Shown in pieces: positions 1 to 7,535 of a stretch of 64,000 bases of DNA. Each line of letters starts with the position of its first letter. The first letter of the stretch is position 1. The DNA is from Acidithiobacillus thiooxidans ATCC 19377 (GTDB lineage Bacteria > Pseudomonadota > Gammaproteobacteria > Acidithiobacillales > Acidithiobacillaceae): the NCBI RefSeq assembly GCF_009662475.1, contig NZ_CP045571.1, positions 556,501 through 620,500 of the forward strand. Reading direction: 5' to 3'. A model generated the notes under the pieces. It was given only the letters and a program-made list of their open reading frames with translations. It ran no database searches and was not told the origin of the DNA. Made by a program: the position numbers and the translations under genes.

Positions 1-247
1 TGGGTTTGTCGTCTGTGGCTGCTGCCCAAGCTTTACCGATGTCGTCGATGGCGCTCCAATGCGCCAGGGTGAAATCTTGCGTCCTGAATCCCTTCCCTTT
101 TTTGACAAGAAAACGACGTATGGCTTGAATGGCGGATGTCTTCCCGCTATTGTTTGCGCCGACAAAGAGCGTAGTCTCGTCCGCTAGATCGATCCGGACG
201 GAGTAGAGCTTACGGAAATTAGCAATTTCAATATGAGAAATACGCAT
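1..247 (-). CDS. AAA/OLD-type ATPase, N-terminal part (runs off the left edge)
   Basis: The reverse strand from the ATG at 245-247 reads MRISHIEIANFRKLYSVRI and continues in frame to base 1 (82 codons). The segment GANNSGKTS is a Walker A P-loop directly after a short N-terminal strand, the layout of SMC-like and OLD-family ATPases, which in defence loci are often joined to a TOPRIM nuclease. It lies 107 bp downstream of the DUF262-HNH gene on the same strand, so it is probably the third gene of that operon. Seen: P-loop and open frame. Inferred: ATPase with a role in the restriction-like cassette. The C-terminal half, including any TOPRIM domain, is outside the window. Confidence 0.75.
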   Translation of the reverse strand, partial: MRISHIEIANFRKLYSVRIDLADETTLFVGANNSGKTSAIQAIRRFLVKKGKGFRTQDFTLAHWSAIDDIGKAWAAATDDKP

Positions 248-354
248 TCAAAAATTTCCTCTACGAAGGGAGTTGTCCATGTAGGTAATATGCACAAGAT
301 CCAGCCCCAACCATCGGGCTCGTCCCTATACGCTCAGTATGCATTTCGCCTAAC

Positions 355-1437
355 TTATCTATCGGATTTCCTGCGATTGCATTCTCGACAGAGCATTTGT
401 CCATTAACCAATTCCGTCTTGCCTCCTTGCGACCATGGTGTTACGTGGTCTGCCTCCATCTGGCCAATCTCAAAAATTTTCAGGCATGCGGCACAAGCAC
501 CGTTCTGACGTTCGTAGAGAGTACGCTTATTCCCGTCCGTAAACTCACGGATACTCAAGTATTTCTCGTTTCTTGTAAGTAGAAACTCATATATTCCTTT
601 CTTCCTTGTCACATCGTCATCTGCCATAAGACGCGCCACCGATTCCTCCAGCGTCCTCGGATCAAGATCGTCATCCTTATATTTGTTATAAAGAATTCCC
701 CAAGCGATACCCTTCATCTCCCTACGGTACTTCGTGAAAGTGGCCTTTACCCAGTTAATAACAGTTTGGAAATAAAGCCACAGTGGATTGGCGTTTTTAT
801 CATGCTGGTGTTTTGCCATATAACCATCTATGTCACCATTATTTATCCATGAGATGGCGGTTTCTAGGTAGTCTTGGCGGTTGGGCGCACCGTTCATATA
901 TTTTTCTGAGACTATCCAGGCAGCACACTGGTTCTTGGAGAAATAGCGCTTGGCATCTGCCGTCCATGAGCCTGCGTAGACCGCGTTTCGCAACTCTTGA
1001 TCTGTCAGTTTTTCACCAGCAATATTGATAATACGAAACCAGTCCAGTTTCTCACTATCAGCGCCCTGACATTGGTACACGGTTAGTTTGTAGTTGAGGA
1101 TGCTATCTCTCTCATTATGTTGAAGGTTATGGAAGTAACGATCTTTGTAGGAAAATACACCATCCACATACTGGCAGATCGAAATGGTACGCTGTTGACC
1201 GTCGATAATCTCGAAACCTTCAGGAGTTATAGCCCAGTACATCGTGTTGAGCGGAAAGTCTCTAGTGATAGTATCGATCACCGCCTCACGTTGTTTATCG
1301 TTGTAAACAAATTCTCTCTGGTAGGGCGGGCGGATATTTAGTCTGTCGCCGAAACCGACAACTCCGGCCTCCTGATTGTCCTGGTAACCTTCGACCAAAT
1401 CTCTGATCGCGATATTATGCAGTTTTATCTCCATCAT
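355..1437 (-). CDS. DUF262 and HNH endonuclease domain protein
   Basis: A 360-aa protein. Its N-terminal half carries DUF262 (ParB-like/DndB-like NTP-binding fold) signatures PPYQREFVY near residue 38 and DGQQRT near 78. The C-terminal 50 residues form an HNH nuclease: a CAAC pair, EADHVTPWSQGG with the catalytic histidine, and CRECNRRKS closing the zinc knuckle. DUF262-HNH proteins such as the GmrSD family cut modified or invading DNA in an NTP-dependent way. The gene overlaps the end of the adenine methylase gene by four bases (ATGA), so translation is coupled. The pairing suggests the nuclease arm of a restriction-modification unit, but sequence specificity cannot be read from this. Confidence 0.85.
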   Translation of the reverse strand: MMEIKLHNIAIRDLVEGYQDNQEAGVVGFGDRLNIRPPYQREFVYNDKQREAVIDTITRDFPLNTMYWAITPEGFEIIDGQQRTISICQYVDGVFSYKDRYFHNLQHNERDSILNYKLTVYQCQGADSEKLDWFRIINIAGEKLTDQELRNAVYAGSWTADAKRYFSKNQCAAWIVSEKYMNGAPNRQDYLETAISWINNGDIDGYMAKHQHDKNANPLWLYFQTVINWVKATFTKYRREMKGIAWGILYNKYKDDDLDPRTLEESVARLMADDDVTRKKGIYEFLLTRNEKYLSIREFTDGNKRTLYERQNGACAACLKIFEIGQMEADHVTPWSQGGKTELVNGQMLCRECNRRKSDR

Positions 1438-2444
1438 TTCTCCGAAGCAATATTATGGTTGCGGATGAAAAGGCGTTTGTAAACCCGCTTTCCTTTTATA
1501 ACCGCCTGCGAAATGCCGCTTTCAGGTTTCCATAGCCCAAAAGAAAAGCCTGAGCCTTCACTTTCTGTTGCACCAATTATCTTGAATTGTTCAGGGTTAT
1601 ATTTAGTGAGGAACGTGATTGGGACGCCCATTGCGCCCTCATAATCGAGAGGAATATCCTGCGTCTTTGAGACCTCTATGGCATCATAGTTGTCATAGAG
1701 AGGATAAGCTGATTCATTGCCGTCGTAACGCTTTACCAAAATCATTTCCTCATGACGCTTGTGGTGGTCGAGGTTTGTGTACCAGACCACCCCAGATACC
1801 CGGATCATACCGTCCCGATGATCGGCGTCAGAAGCAGTATCCTTATAATGTGGTGCAACAAAATGAGCCATATTTCTTTTGAAACCGTAGCCAAGCCACA
1901 TTTTGTTGTTCTTAATGAGAGGGAAAACATCTTTATAGGTAATCGCGTTTTGGTGCCCTATGATGATGAACTTTTTATTGTGGTTGGCTAACTGCGCCAC
2001 ATATTCACTGAACAACGAAAACGGGGGATTGGTGACAACAATGTCTGATCCATTGAGAATTTCTACGCATTCCTGGCTGCGAAAGTCGCCGTCACCATTG
2101 AGTGGTGTTATGCCAATGTCGTTCGGTTTCGGCATGCTGTTTGGGGCGCCGCCAGTGTATTCCAATTTGATGGCTTCTTTTGAATCGTTCTGACTGAAAA
2201 GATCCAGCCGCTGACTCTTATAGCAGGTGGTGACGAGCCTTTTTAGCCCCAAAAATTCGAAGTTCTTGGTGAAGTATTCAAAAAATGCGCTGACATACGG
2301 ATCATCGCAGTTACAGTACACAACCTTTCCCTTAAACTGGTCTCGGTAATGCCTTAGCTCCCTCTCAACATCTACTATTTGTGTATAGAACTCGTCATTC
2401 TTGTTGCGCTTGGCTTTATGCAGGCCACTATTTTCGTTTGCCAT
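1434..2444 (-). CDS. EcoRI-family DNA adenine N6-methyltransferase
   Basis: A 336-aa protein resembling the EcoRI-methylase family. VVTNPPFSLF, with the NPPF catalytic motif at about residues 139-142, is the N6-adenine methylase signature. NDEFYTQ near residue 16 and the YCNCDDPYVS segment near 43-52 are also typical of this family. It would transfer a methyl group from S-adenosylmethionine to adenine in the target site. It is the first gene of a minus-strand operon with the DUF262-HNH nuclease (4-bp overlap) and the AAA ATPase, where it would protect host DNA. The classic EcoRI nuclease is absent and its place is taken by a DUF262-HNH protein. Confidence 0.85.
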   Translation of the reverse strand: MANENSGLHKAKRNKNDEFYTQIVDVERELRHYRDQFKGKVVYCNCDDPYVSAFFEYFTKNFEFLGLKRLVTTCYKSQRLDLFSQNDSKEAIKLEYTGGAPNSMPKPNDIGITPLNGDGDFRSQECVEILNGSDIVVTNPPFSLFSEYVAQLANHNKKFIIIGHQNAITYKDVFPLIKNNKMWLGYGFKRNMAHFVAPHYKDTASDADHRDGMIRVSGVVWYTNLDHHKRHEEMILVKRYDGNESAYPLYDNYDAIEVSKTQDIPLDYEGAMGVPITFLTKYNPEQFKIIGATESEGSGFSFGLWKPESGISQAVIKGKRVYKRLFIRNHNIASEK

Positions 2445-2773
2445 CTACGTCATCTACCTTCTTGATTGTTACTATCTGCCCCGGCCCCCGGTGTCATTGT
2501 GAAGTTCGGACGGTCCCTCATTTTGGTACACGATTGAGTTTAGGATTGAAGTAGGGGGGAACGCAAGATAAAGAAGGGGTGCCGTGCTGTCATCTCTTTC
2601 GATATCAGCCTCTTAGCAACGGCCCGCGCCTGCCGCTTCGCTCTGGCACGCCCGTTGCGACCCACCCCGGCGGCTGGCGTCATCCAGTGTGGCGCGGTGT
2701 TGGCCCTTGGCCTCGCGCTTGCAGCCGCTTTTGAAACAGTCGTGGTCCGATCCCATGGTGACAGGTTGCAACA
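2445..2773. other. Intergenic region upstream of the methylase operon
   Basis: A 329-bp stretch between the methylase start and the stop of the next minus-strand gene. It must contain the promoter of the restriction-like cassette. No convincing -35/-10 pair, RNA gene or conserved coding sequence was recognised. The open frames in it have the look of antisense or GC-bias artefacts. Confidence 0.4.
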
Positions 2774-3109
2774 TCACTGCACATTTCGGCTCTCCCGTAT
2801 CCTGGCGGCAAGGCTGACCAAATACCGATCTTTCCCAACGCCCAGTGGCACCCCAGGAAAATGTTTTGGCCATGCGGTTTCCAGCCATGATTTCCAAGCG
2901 TCCACAGCCTCCTGGTAGGTCCCTCTGGTATCGTCATCCTCCGGATACTCATCTTCAGGGTAGCAGATGGAAAAGTCGTAAATACTGGACTCGTCCGTGA
3001 TTAGACACTCCGCAATATTCTGGCCCAGAAATTCCAGAATCTCGCTGATTTCCCGCTGGTACGCTTCGGTCAAATCCTGTTCGGCGATGGTGATTTTCTT
3101 TGGTGACAT
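2774..3109 (-). CDS. Small acidic hypothetical protein
   Basis: A 111-aa protein starting MSPKKITIAEQDLTEAYQRE, with a strongly acidic middle (CYPEDEYPEDDD). An AGGAG ribosome-binding site lies nine bases before the ATG on the minus strand, which supports it as real. It is oriented like the downstream restriction-like cassette but is separated from it by about 330 bp. No family was recognised. Acidic small proteins beside restriction genes can be anti-restriction or DNA-mimic proteins, but nothing in the sequence shows that here. Confidence 0.6.
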   Translation of the reverse strand: MSPKKITIAEQDLTEAYQREISEILEFLGQNIAECLITDESSIYDFSICYPEDEYPEDDDTRGTYQEAVDAWKSWLETAWPKHFPGVPLGVGKDRYLVSLAARIRESRNVQ

Positions 3110-3289
3110 AACGTAGCACTCCTAACATGCCCCGATTTCTCCAAGAGTTGGCGACAGCCAACCGAGCGCAATAAGGGATGCATCTGTTGCAGCTTGCACC
3201 TGAAGGAGGAAACCCTTCCAGCAGACACGCCATGCGGAAACTTCGGATTAAAGACCCGAATGGTTTTGTGCTACAGGATACCACCCAAA

Positions 3290-3358
3290 CTATGCACCAA
3301 CTGTCCCTGCAGCACAGGCAACGCGGTCTTGAACGGAGGAGCGGTCAATCGTCCGCAT
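3290..3358 (-). pseudogene. YafQ-type toxin gene remnant (first codons only)
   Basis: The minus strand reads MRTIDRSS from an ATG overlapping the last codons of the DinJ-like remnant, then loses similarity and stops after 22 codons. MRTI.RSS is a common start of YafQ mRNA-interferase toxins and the 3'-overlap arrangement is the normal DinJ-YafQ order. The rest of the toxin (about 70 residues) is missing, so it is inactive. The identification rests on eight residues plus gene order. Confidence 0.4.
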
Positions 3359-3477
3359 GCAAATCCGCCATCAGATCGTCCACACTGGCGAATTTCTGGC
3401 CCTTGCCCGCTTCCAGCTCGCTCCTTGGTGTTGGTGTCAATGCGGGCGCGGACGTAGGTGTCGACGGTAGTGCTCAT
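3345..3477 (-). pseudogene. DinJ/RelB-type antitoxin remnant with internal deletion
   Basis: From the ATG at 3477 the minus strand reads MSTTVDTYVRARIDTNTKER, the ribbon-helix-helix start of DinJ/RelB antitoxins, with GGAG eight bases upstream. The frame then breaks. One frame over, the sequence reads ELEAGKGQKFASVDDLMADL ending in HADD and a stop at 3345-3347, the characteristic antitoxin C-terminus. The middle 30 or so codons are missing. This is a decayed type II toxin-antitoxin module. Confidence 0.65.
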
Positions 3478-3501
3478 GGTAATGCTCCAGGAAGGCTCAG
3501 G

Positions 3502-4398
3502 CTACACCGTGGGCAATTTTAGCTGTGTGGCATGAGTTTTGTGTTCCAGAACTTTTAATACGGCATAGTCCGTTTTTACCCCGGCATCTGTTTGCCATTG
3601 CGTGACCCGGACGCGGCAAATCAAAACGTCAGATTTTGCAAAAGATTCCTTATCGGTGTTCACTCGAAGGAGGAAGTCTGTATCCTCAATAGACACAAAT
3701 ACGGTCGCCTGCCCATCATACAGTCTCCACTTGTTGCCATCTTGAAACGCCAGATTGGCGATAGAGAAAGCCTGTGTTCGCTCTTCAGAGAACAAAATCT
3801 CATCCGTGGCTGGTGGGGTAACAAAGTATCCACGCTCCTTTTTGCTAACAGTGACATCGACAGAATCATCCCGGCCCAACGCTATAGTCTCAATGCCATC
3901 ACAGTTCAGGGGGTCCAACGCTTTTTCGAGCTTTTCCCGAAATTCGCGGTGCTGAAGCAAAATAAGAGTATATTCTTCGATTTCAAGCTGATCCTCATCT
4001 TCCGTGATGAGAATTCGTTTGTTCCCGTGAATATCTATCCTGTGAATTTTTCGTCCGCGCAACCATTTCAGAGCAGCGATGACGCCACCGCCAAAAGCCC
4101 CCAACCCCAGGAGTACCGCTGTCGCATTGGCCAGTCCTTGCCCGTCCTTACCAGCAAACCAGTTTATCGTTGACTGGAGCACGCAGGATGCCAAAGTAAG
4201 GTCTACACCAAAACTGCCGGTTTTGAACGACGCCTTGACGTTTACCACCATTTTGCTCTTCGGGCCAAACAGTGCCTGACTGGCAGCATCACAAGCGTCT
4301 GCCAGAGAGAGCAGCGCGGGAGCCAGATCCCGCACATCCATTTCGTGCGTATCCAGGGCTGGACCATCGTAGGTAATCCGAAAATGTTCAGTGCTCAT
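3502..4398 (-). CDS. Conserved hypothetical protein with one membrane segment
   Basis: A 298-aa protein starting MSTEHFRITYDGPALDTHEM. One hydrophobic stretch around residues 90-112 (ATAVLLGLGAFGGGVIAALK) could span the membrane and is followed by the basic RGRKIHRID, so the remaining 185 residues would be cytoplasmic. The rest is mixed alpha/beta with no catalytic motif recognised. It stands alone, convergent with nothing and about 25 bp from the DinJ remnant. The N-terminal wording resembles conserved proteins found in phages and integrative elements, but no function is known to me. Confidence 0.65.
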   Translation of the reverse strand: MSTEHFRITYDGPALDTHEMDVRDLAPALLSLADACDAASQALFGPKSKMVVNVKASFKTGSFGVDLTLASCVLQSTINWFAGKDGQGLANATAVLLGLGAFGGGVIAALKWLRGRKIHRIDIHGNKRILITEDEDQLEIEEYTLILLQHREFREKLEKALDPLNCDGIETIALGRDDSVDVTVSKKERGYFVTPPATDEILFSEERTQAFSIANLAFQDGNKWRLYDGQATVFVSIEDTDFLLRVNTDKESFAKSDVLICRVRVTQWQTDAGVKTDYAVLKVLEHKTHATQLKLPTV

Positions 4399-4600
4399 CG
4401 AAATTTTTGTCCGATCTGAAACTTCTCCTAGGATAGCACCATCTGCACAGATTTTCTTACGCTAGGTCGTGCGCTTCTTGGCAAATTTGTTCTCAGTCCC
4501 AACCATGCCTAGCGGGTGCTGAATTTTTCGCCATGCGCAGAGCACGAAGCCCCGACTACAGTCCTGGCTTAGTCGCGGGAGGATTCACTGTCCGCATGCT

Positions 4601-4659
4601 CCGATACCCGCCCTGAGCATGATCTATACCCTCCCATCAGCTTTCACGGGAGTATCGCC
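4601..4659 (+). promoter_or_regulatory. GATCTATACC leader element, copy A
   Basis: GATCTATACC at 4621-4630 is followed by CTCCC (4631-4635), a loop, and GGGAG (4648-4652). ATA and TAT outside these can also pair around a two-base bulge. GGGAG is the Shine-Dalgarno for the ATG at 4660. An upstream CGATACCC lies at 4602-4609, 22 bp away rather than 20. This is the first of eight copies in the window and the one furthest from the transfer genes. Confidence 0.7.
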
Positions 4660-5094
4660 ATGCCGGGTCACCTGATCCTTGTCCGTCCTCATGCGTCCTT
4701 ACTGGACGGCCCAGTCGTTGTCCACTGTCTGCATCAGATTGGCGGCCACTGCGGCTACCTCTTCGCCGTCGATCCCGATTATGCCCGCCAACCTTTCTGG
4801 CGAAGGGCGCTGTCCTGGTATGGTCGGGTCAACGGCCACCATCGCATGGTCCCTCTCGATCAGCGATCACCCATGGCGCTTCGGGTGATTCTGCGCACCC
4901 TGGAGGCGGGCCACGGAGTGGTGCTGTTCCCGCAGGGAACGGGCATTTCCAATCCGGTCCGGCCAGATCTGCCCGGAGCATCCTGGCTAGCCCGAAAATC
5001 CCGATGCTTGGTCACGGAGATTCGTCTGGATCACTCCGGATGGATTCCTCAAGTGGCGTATCAGGGGCATGAGCGCCGCGCCACTTGTCACTGA
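4660..5094 (+). CDS. PlsC-like acyltransferase domain protein, short
   Basis: A 144-aa protein with the two key motifs of glycerolipid acyltransferases: HASLLD near residues 11-16 (the HX4D catalytic pair) and FPQGTG near 90-95 (equivalent of FPEGTR, phosphate binding). Full-length 1-acyl-glycerol-3-phosphate acyltransferases are usually 220-260 aa, so this protein is short at both ends; the last residues after QVAYQGHERR run into a mobile-element end. The start follows leader copy A with GGGAG as ribosome-binding site. It may be a truncated cargo gene of the conjugative element. The fold assignment is reasonable, activity doubtful. Confidence 0.6.
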   Translation: MPGHLILVRPHASLLDGPVVVHCLHQIGGHCGYLFAVDPDYARQPFWRRALSWYGRVNGHHRMVPLDQRSPMALRVILRTLEAGHGVVLFPQGTGISNPVRPDLPGASWLARKSRCLVTEIRLDHSGWIPQVAYQGHERRATCH

Positions 5095-5141
5095 CCGGGC
5101 AATATGGCGCCACCGATGTGCGGCGTAATGGCGCCATTTCA
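5086..5141. other. Possible IS21-type terminal remnant
   Basis: Between the end of the acyltransferase frame and the break in the PIN gene lie two oppositely oriented copies of a nine-base word (ATGGCGCCA and TGGCGCCAT), next to a TGTCACTGAC-like edge. Repeated TGGCGCCA-containing sites near a TGTCA tip are what IS21-family ends look like, and a similar word sits at the break of the group II intron remnant near 49.35 kb. No IstA/IstB gene is here, so at most a solo end survives. Confidence 0.3.
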
Positions 5142-5213
5142 AAGTGTCTGAAAGCGCAACGGCGCCGGGTAGAGCACGCACGCGTCGTAGATGACGATGA
5201 AGTTCGAACCCAT
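5139..5213 (-). pseudogene. PIN-domain toxin, truncated after 24 residues
   Basis: Immediately downstream of the HTH antitoxin the minus strand reads MGSNFIVIYDACVLYPAPLR and stops four codons later. VIYDACVLYPAPLR is the first strand and first catalytic aspartate of a VapC-like PIN nuclease. The ATG at 5213 directly abuts the antitoxin stop at 5214. The remaining 100 or more residues were lost where the TGGCGCCA-rich mobile-element end begins, so the toxin is dead. Confidence 0.65.
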
Positions 5214-5678
5214 TCATTCGTACCCCATCCTGAGCGCCTGGGCTTGCTCGGCCAGTGCATCAAGGGCCTTGCTGTGCTCAGCGTCGATCCGCTCCTTGTA
5301 CGCGATCACGTCCTGGTAGCGGACACGACGGTGAGTACCGATCTTGTGGAACGGGATCTCGCCGCGCTCCAGCAACCGGACGAGGAACGGTCGCGAGACA
5401 TTGAGTACGTCCGCTGCGTCCTGTGTTGTCAGTTCGGCGTGGATCGGGATGATACTGACCGCGTTGCCCTCACCGATTTCGGTCAGGACGTCCACGAGCA
5501 GGCGCAGCGCCGACACCGGGACGCGCACCGGATGGGACGTACCCTGGTCGTTGAATATCTCGATCTGCTGGGTTTCCGCGCGGGTCTGAAGGAAGGCGGA
5601 CAACGCCCGGCCGCTCTCGCGGGCGATGGCAACTTCTTCGGCCGTCGGCAACGAATGGGTGGGAGAGAGTGTGGTCAT
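5214..5678 (-). CDS. Excisionase-type HTH antitoxin of a PIN-toxin pair
   Basis: A 154-aa protein. The C-terminal half (TTQDAADVLNVSRPFLVRLL, then IPFHKIGTHRRVRYQDVIAY) is a MerR/excisionase-type winged helix that reads the DNA. The N-terminal half (residues 10-80) probably holds the toxin. GGAGG sits six bases before the ATG. Proteins of this architecture are regularly followed by a PIN-domain toxin gene, and one begins right at its stop codon but is truncated, leaving this as an orphan antitoxin or repressor. Its promoter lies in 5679-5760 where CGAA recurs every 8-9 bp. Confidence 0.7.
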   Translation of the reverse strand: MTTLSPTHSLPTAEEVAIARESGRALSAFLQTRAETQQIEIFNDQGTSHPVRVPVSALRLLVDVLTEIGEGNAVSIIPIHAELTTQDAADVLNVSRPFLVRLLERGEIPFHKIGTHRRVRYQDVIAYKERIDAEHSKALDALAEQAQALRMGYE

Positions 5679-5725
5679 GGCAGCCTCCAGGGAGTTTCAA
5701 ACAGCATTATGGGAGGAAGTATAAC

Positions 5726-5756
5726 CGAAATAAACGAATAATCGAAACATCCGAAA
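5726..5756. promoter_or_regulatory. Four phased CGAA repeats upstream of the HTH antitoxin gene
   Basis: CGAA occurs at 5726, 5735, 5743 and 5752, spaced 8-9 bp. It lies about 50 bp upstream of the antitoxin ATG, a fitting place for autoregulation. A direct-repeat operator is an inference only. Confidence 0.25.
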
Positions 5757-5853
5757 TGGGATGGTCTTGCCGGGCAGGCAACCAAAGGGACACCTACTGG
5801 ATGCGCTCGCGGATTTTCTGCCTGATAGACAAGCGACATGGCAGATTCTATTA

Positions 5854-5874
5854 TGTGTATAGAAACCCTACACA
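5854..5874. promoter_or_regulatory. Inverted-repeat operator of the AbiE module
   Basis: TGTGTA (5854-5859) and TACACA (5869-5874) form a perfect inverted repeat with a nine-base spacer, ending 21 bp before the AbiEi start. AbiEi antitoxins are known to bind inverted repeats in their own promoter, so this is a good candidate for the autoregulation site. Confidence 0.55.
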
Positions 5875-5894
5875 ACTGTCTGGTTCGCGCGCAC

Positions 5895-6437
5895 ATGAAA
5901 CGACTGGATCTGCTGAATCGCCTATCCGCCCTGGAACAGAAGGGGCTTGTCGTCTATTCAAGACGAGACCTGGAGAAGATTTTTCCGGAAGAGGATGAGA
6001 AAGCGCTGGAGAAGAGCTTGCAGCGCATGTGCCAGGACAACCTTCTGGTTCGCGCCGCTCGCGGCATCTACCTTTTTGGTCCAGCTGTGCCGCGTCACCG
6101 GGGCTGGCTGATCGAGCGGATCGCGCAGGCCCTGCGCCCGGGAGATTTCAATTACGTTTCTCTGGAAAGTATTCTCTCGGAATATGGTGTGATCTCACAG
6201 ATTCCTGTGGATCGCTTGACGGTAATGACCACAGGCGCGAAAGGGCTCCACAAGACCCCCTTTGGGGCTATTGAATTCACGCACACCAAGCGCACTATTC
6301 CGGATCTTCTGGAAAGAACATTAGTCGTCAAGGGGCGTCCATTGCGTATTGCCAGAAAGCAGGCTGCCATCCAGGATCTCCATCGTGTAGGACGGAACAT
6401 AGACTTGATTGATCGGGACGAGGTGGATGATGAATAA
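5895..6437 (+). CDS. abiEi: AbiEi-type antitoxin
   Basis: A 180-aa protein with an N-terminal winged helix (LLNRLSALEQKGLVVYSRRD) and the AbiEi C-terminal domain (GDFNYVSLESILSEYGVISQ, then MTTGAKGLHKTPFGAIEFTH). It is the cognate antitoxin and repressor of a type IV toxin-antitoxin and phage-exclusion module. The ATG at 5895 fits the domain start; an upstream ATG at 5838 would place the inverted-repeat operator inside the gene. It overlaps the AbiEii start region by eight bases. Confidence 0.85.
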   Translation: MKRLDLLNRLSALEQKGLVVYSRRDLEKIFPEEDEKALEKSLQRMCQDNLLVRAARGIYLFGPAVPRHRGWLIERIAQALRPGDFNYVSLESILSEYGVISQIPVDRLTVMTTGAKGLHKTPFGAIEFTHTKRTIPDLLERTLVVKGRPLRIARKQAAIQDLHRVGRNIDLIDRDEVDDE

Positions 6438-7398
6438 AGAAGATTTTGCGCAATATGTAGATGCGGCCATGCGGGGTGACGGGCTGGGTTTTTTGCGTCC
6501 CGTGGTGGAGAAGGAACTGCTGCACTATGAGATTTTTAGCGCATTGGACGAAGAGGGGCTGTTAAAGGATATGGTGTTTCAGGGGGGAACCTCTCTGCGT
6601 CTATGTTATGGTTCTGAGCGATTCAGTGAAGACCTTGACTTTGCGGGTGGAAAGAATTTTTCCGCCCGGAGTATGGCTGCCGTCAAAGGCTGCATTGTCG
6701 GGAAGATTGGCAAGCGCTTTGACCTGGATATCACAGTCCGGGAGCCCAGGGATGCTCCATTTGATGGGACAGTGCGGGTAGATAAATGGATGGTCACGAT
6801 CCAGACCAGTCCGGATCGTCCGGACGTGCCACGGCAAAAGATCAAACTGGAAATCGCCAACGTACCGGCCTATTCCAGGGATATTCTTCCATTGCGGATT
6901 AACTATTCCGTTCTGGAGGGGCGTAGTCAACCTTTGGTGGCGGTCGAGTCCAGGGATGAGATTCTGGCGGACAAGCTGATTGCGCTTCCTGCTTCCATTT
7001 CCAGAATGATTGGCCAGGAGATGGAGTTTACCCCATCGCGGATCAGGCATCGGGATATTTGGGATATCGCGTGGTTATCTGGTCAGGGAGCGCAGTTGGA
7101 TACCCAACTGGTCAGAAAGAAAGTCTCGGATTATGGATTGGATGAATTCCCCCGGTTTTTGGATCGCGCCATTGCTGCGATTCCCGTGATTGCTGGTGGA
7201 GAGGGGTTTCGTGCGCAGATGGCGCGATTCCTGCCGCAAACACAACATGACAGGGTGTTTGGCAAGGAGGGGTATGAGAAATATTTCGAGAATACGGTCA
7301 GCGGATTGCTATCCAGTCTGCGGAAGGATCTGGAATTTGATCTCAAAAAAGTCCAGCAGGTGCTGCCAGGGAAGAAAAAACGTGGGCCGGAGTTATAA
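6430..7398 (+). CDS. abiEii: AbiEii nucleotidyltransferase toxin
   Basis: A 322-aa protein of the AbiEii/AbiGii family. FQGGTSLRLCYG followed by FSEDLDF (about residues 50-71) is the nucleotidyltransferase core with the metal-binding aspartates. ESRDEILADKLIAL near 178-191 is the second conserved block. AbiEii homologues such as MenT modify tRNA acceptor ends. Of two in-frame ATGs, 6430 has the better spacing to GAGG at 6419-6422. All motifs are intact, so the module is probably functional, unlike the two decayed toxin genes to its left. Confidence 0.88.
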   Translation: MNKEDFAQYVDAAMRGDGLGFLRPVVEKELLHYEIFSALDEEGLLKDMVFQGGTSLRLCYGSERFSEDLDFAGGKNFSARSMAAVKGCIVGKIGKRFDLDITVREPRDAPFDGTVRVDKWMVTIQTSPDRPDVPRQKIKLEIANVPAYSRDILPLRINYSVLEGRSQPLVAVESRDEILADKLIALPASISRMIGQEMEFTPSRIRHRDIWDIAWLSGQGAQLDTQLVRKKVSDYGLDEFPRFLDRAIAAIPVIAGGEGFRAQMARFLPQTQHDRVFGKEGYEKYFENTVSGLLSSLRKDLEFDLKKVQQVLPGKKKRGPEL

Positions 7399-7470
7399 GG
7401 CATCCTGATTTTAAAGCACAGCAGAGCAACTGCGTCTCTATGCCGGGCAGGGCGCTGCTCGGCCCGATAA

Positions 7471-7535
7471 AGCTATACCACGATCGCCCGATCTATACCC
7501 TCCAGTCGAAGATTAACTGCGCTGGAGAGTATACG
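7471..7535 (+). promoter_or_regulatory. GATCTATACC leader element, copy B
   Basis: GATCTATACC at 7490-7499; a second CTATACC at 7473-7479, exactly 20 bp upstream. The inverted repeat is the most extended of the set: TATAC (7494-7498), one base, CTCCAG (7500-7505), a 16-base loop, CTGGAG (7522-7527), one base, GTATA (7529-7533). GGAG is the ribosome-binding site for the ATG at 7536. Confidence 0.8.

Noticed and set aside
7440-7535. Extended start of the ArdC-like gene at 7440
   Set aside because: The extra 32 codons would translate the leader element; the ATG at 7536 has the ribosome-binding site and fits the ArdC domain start.
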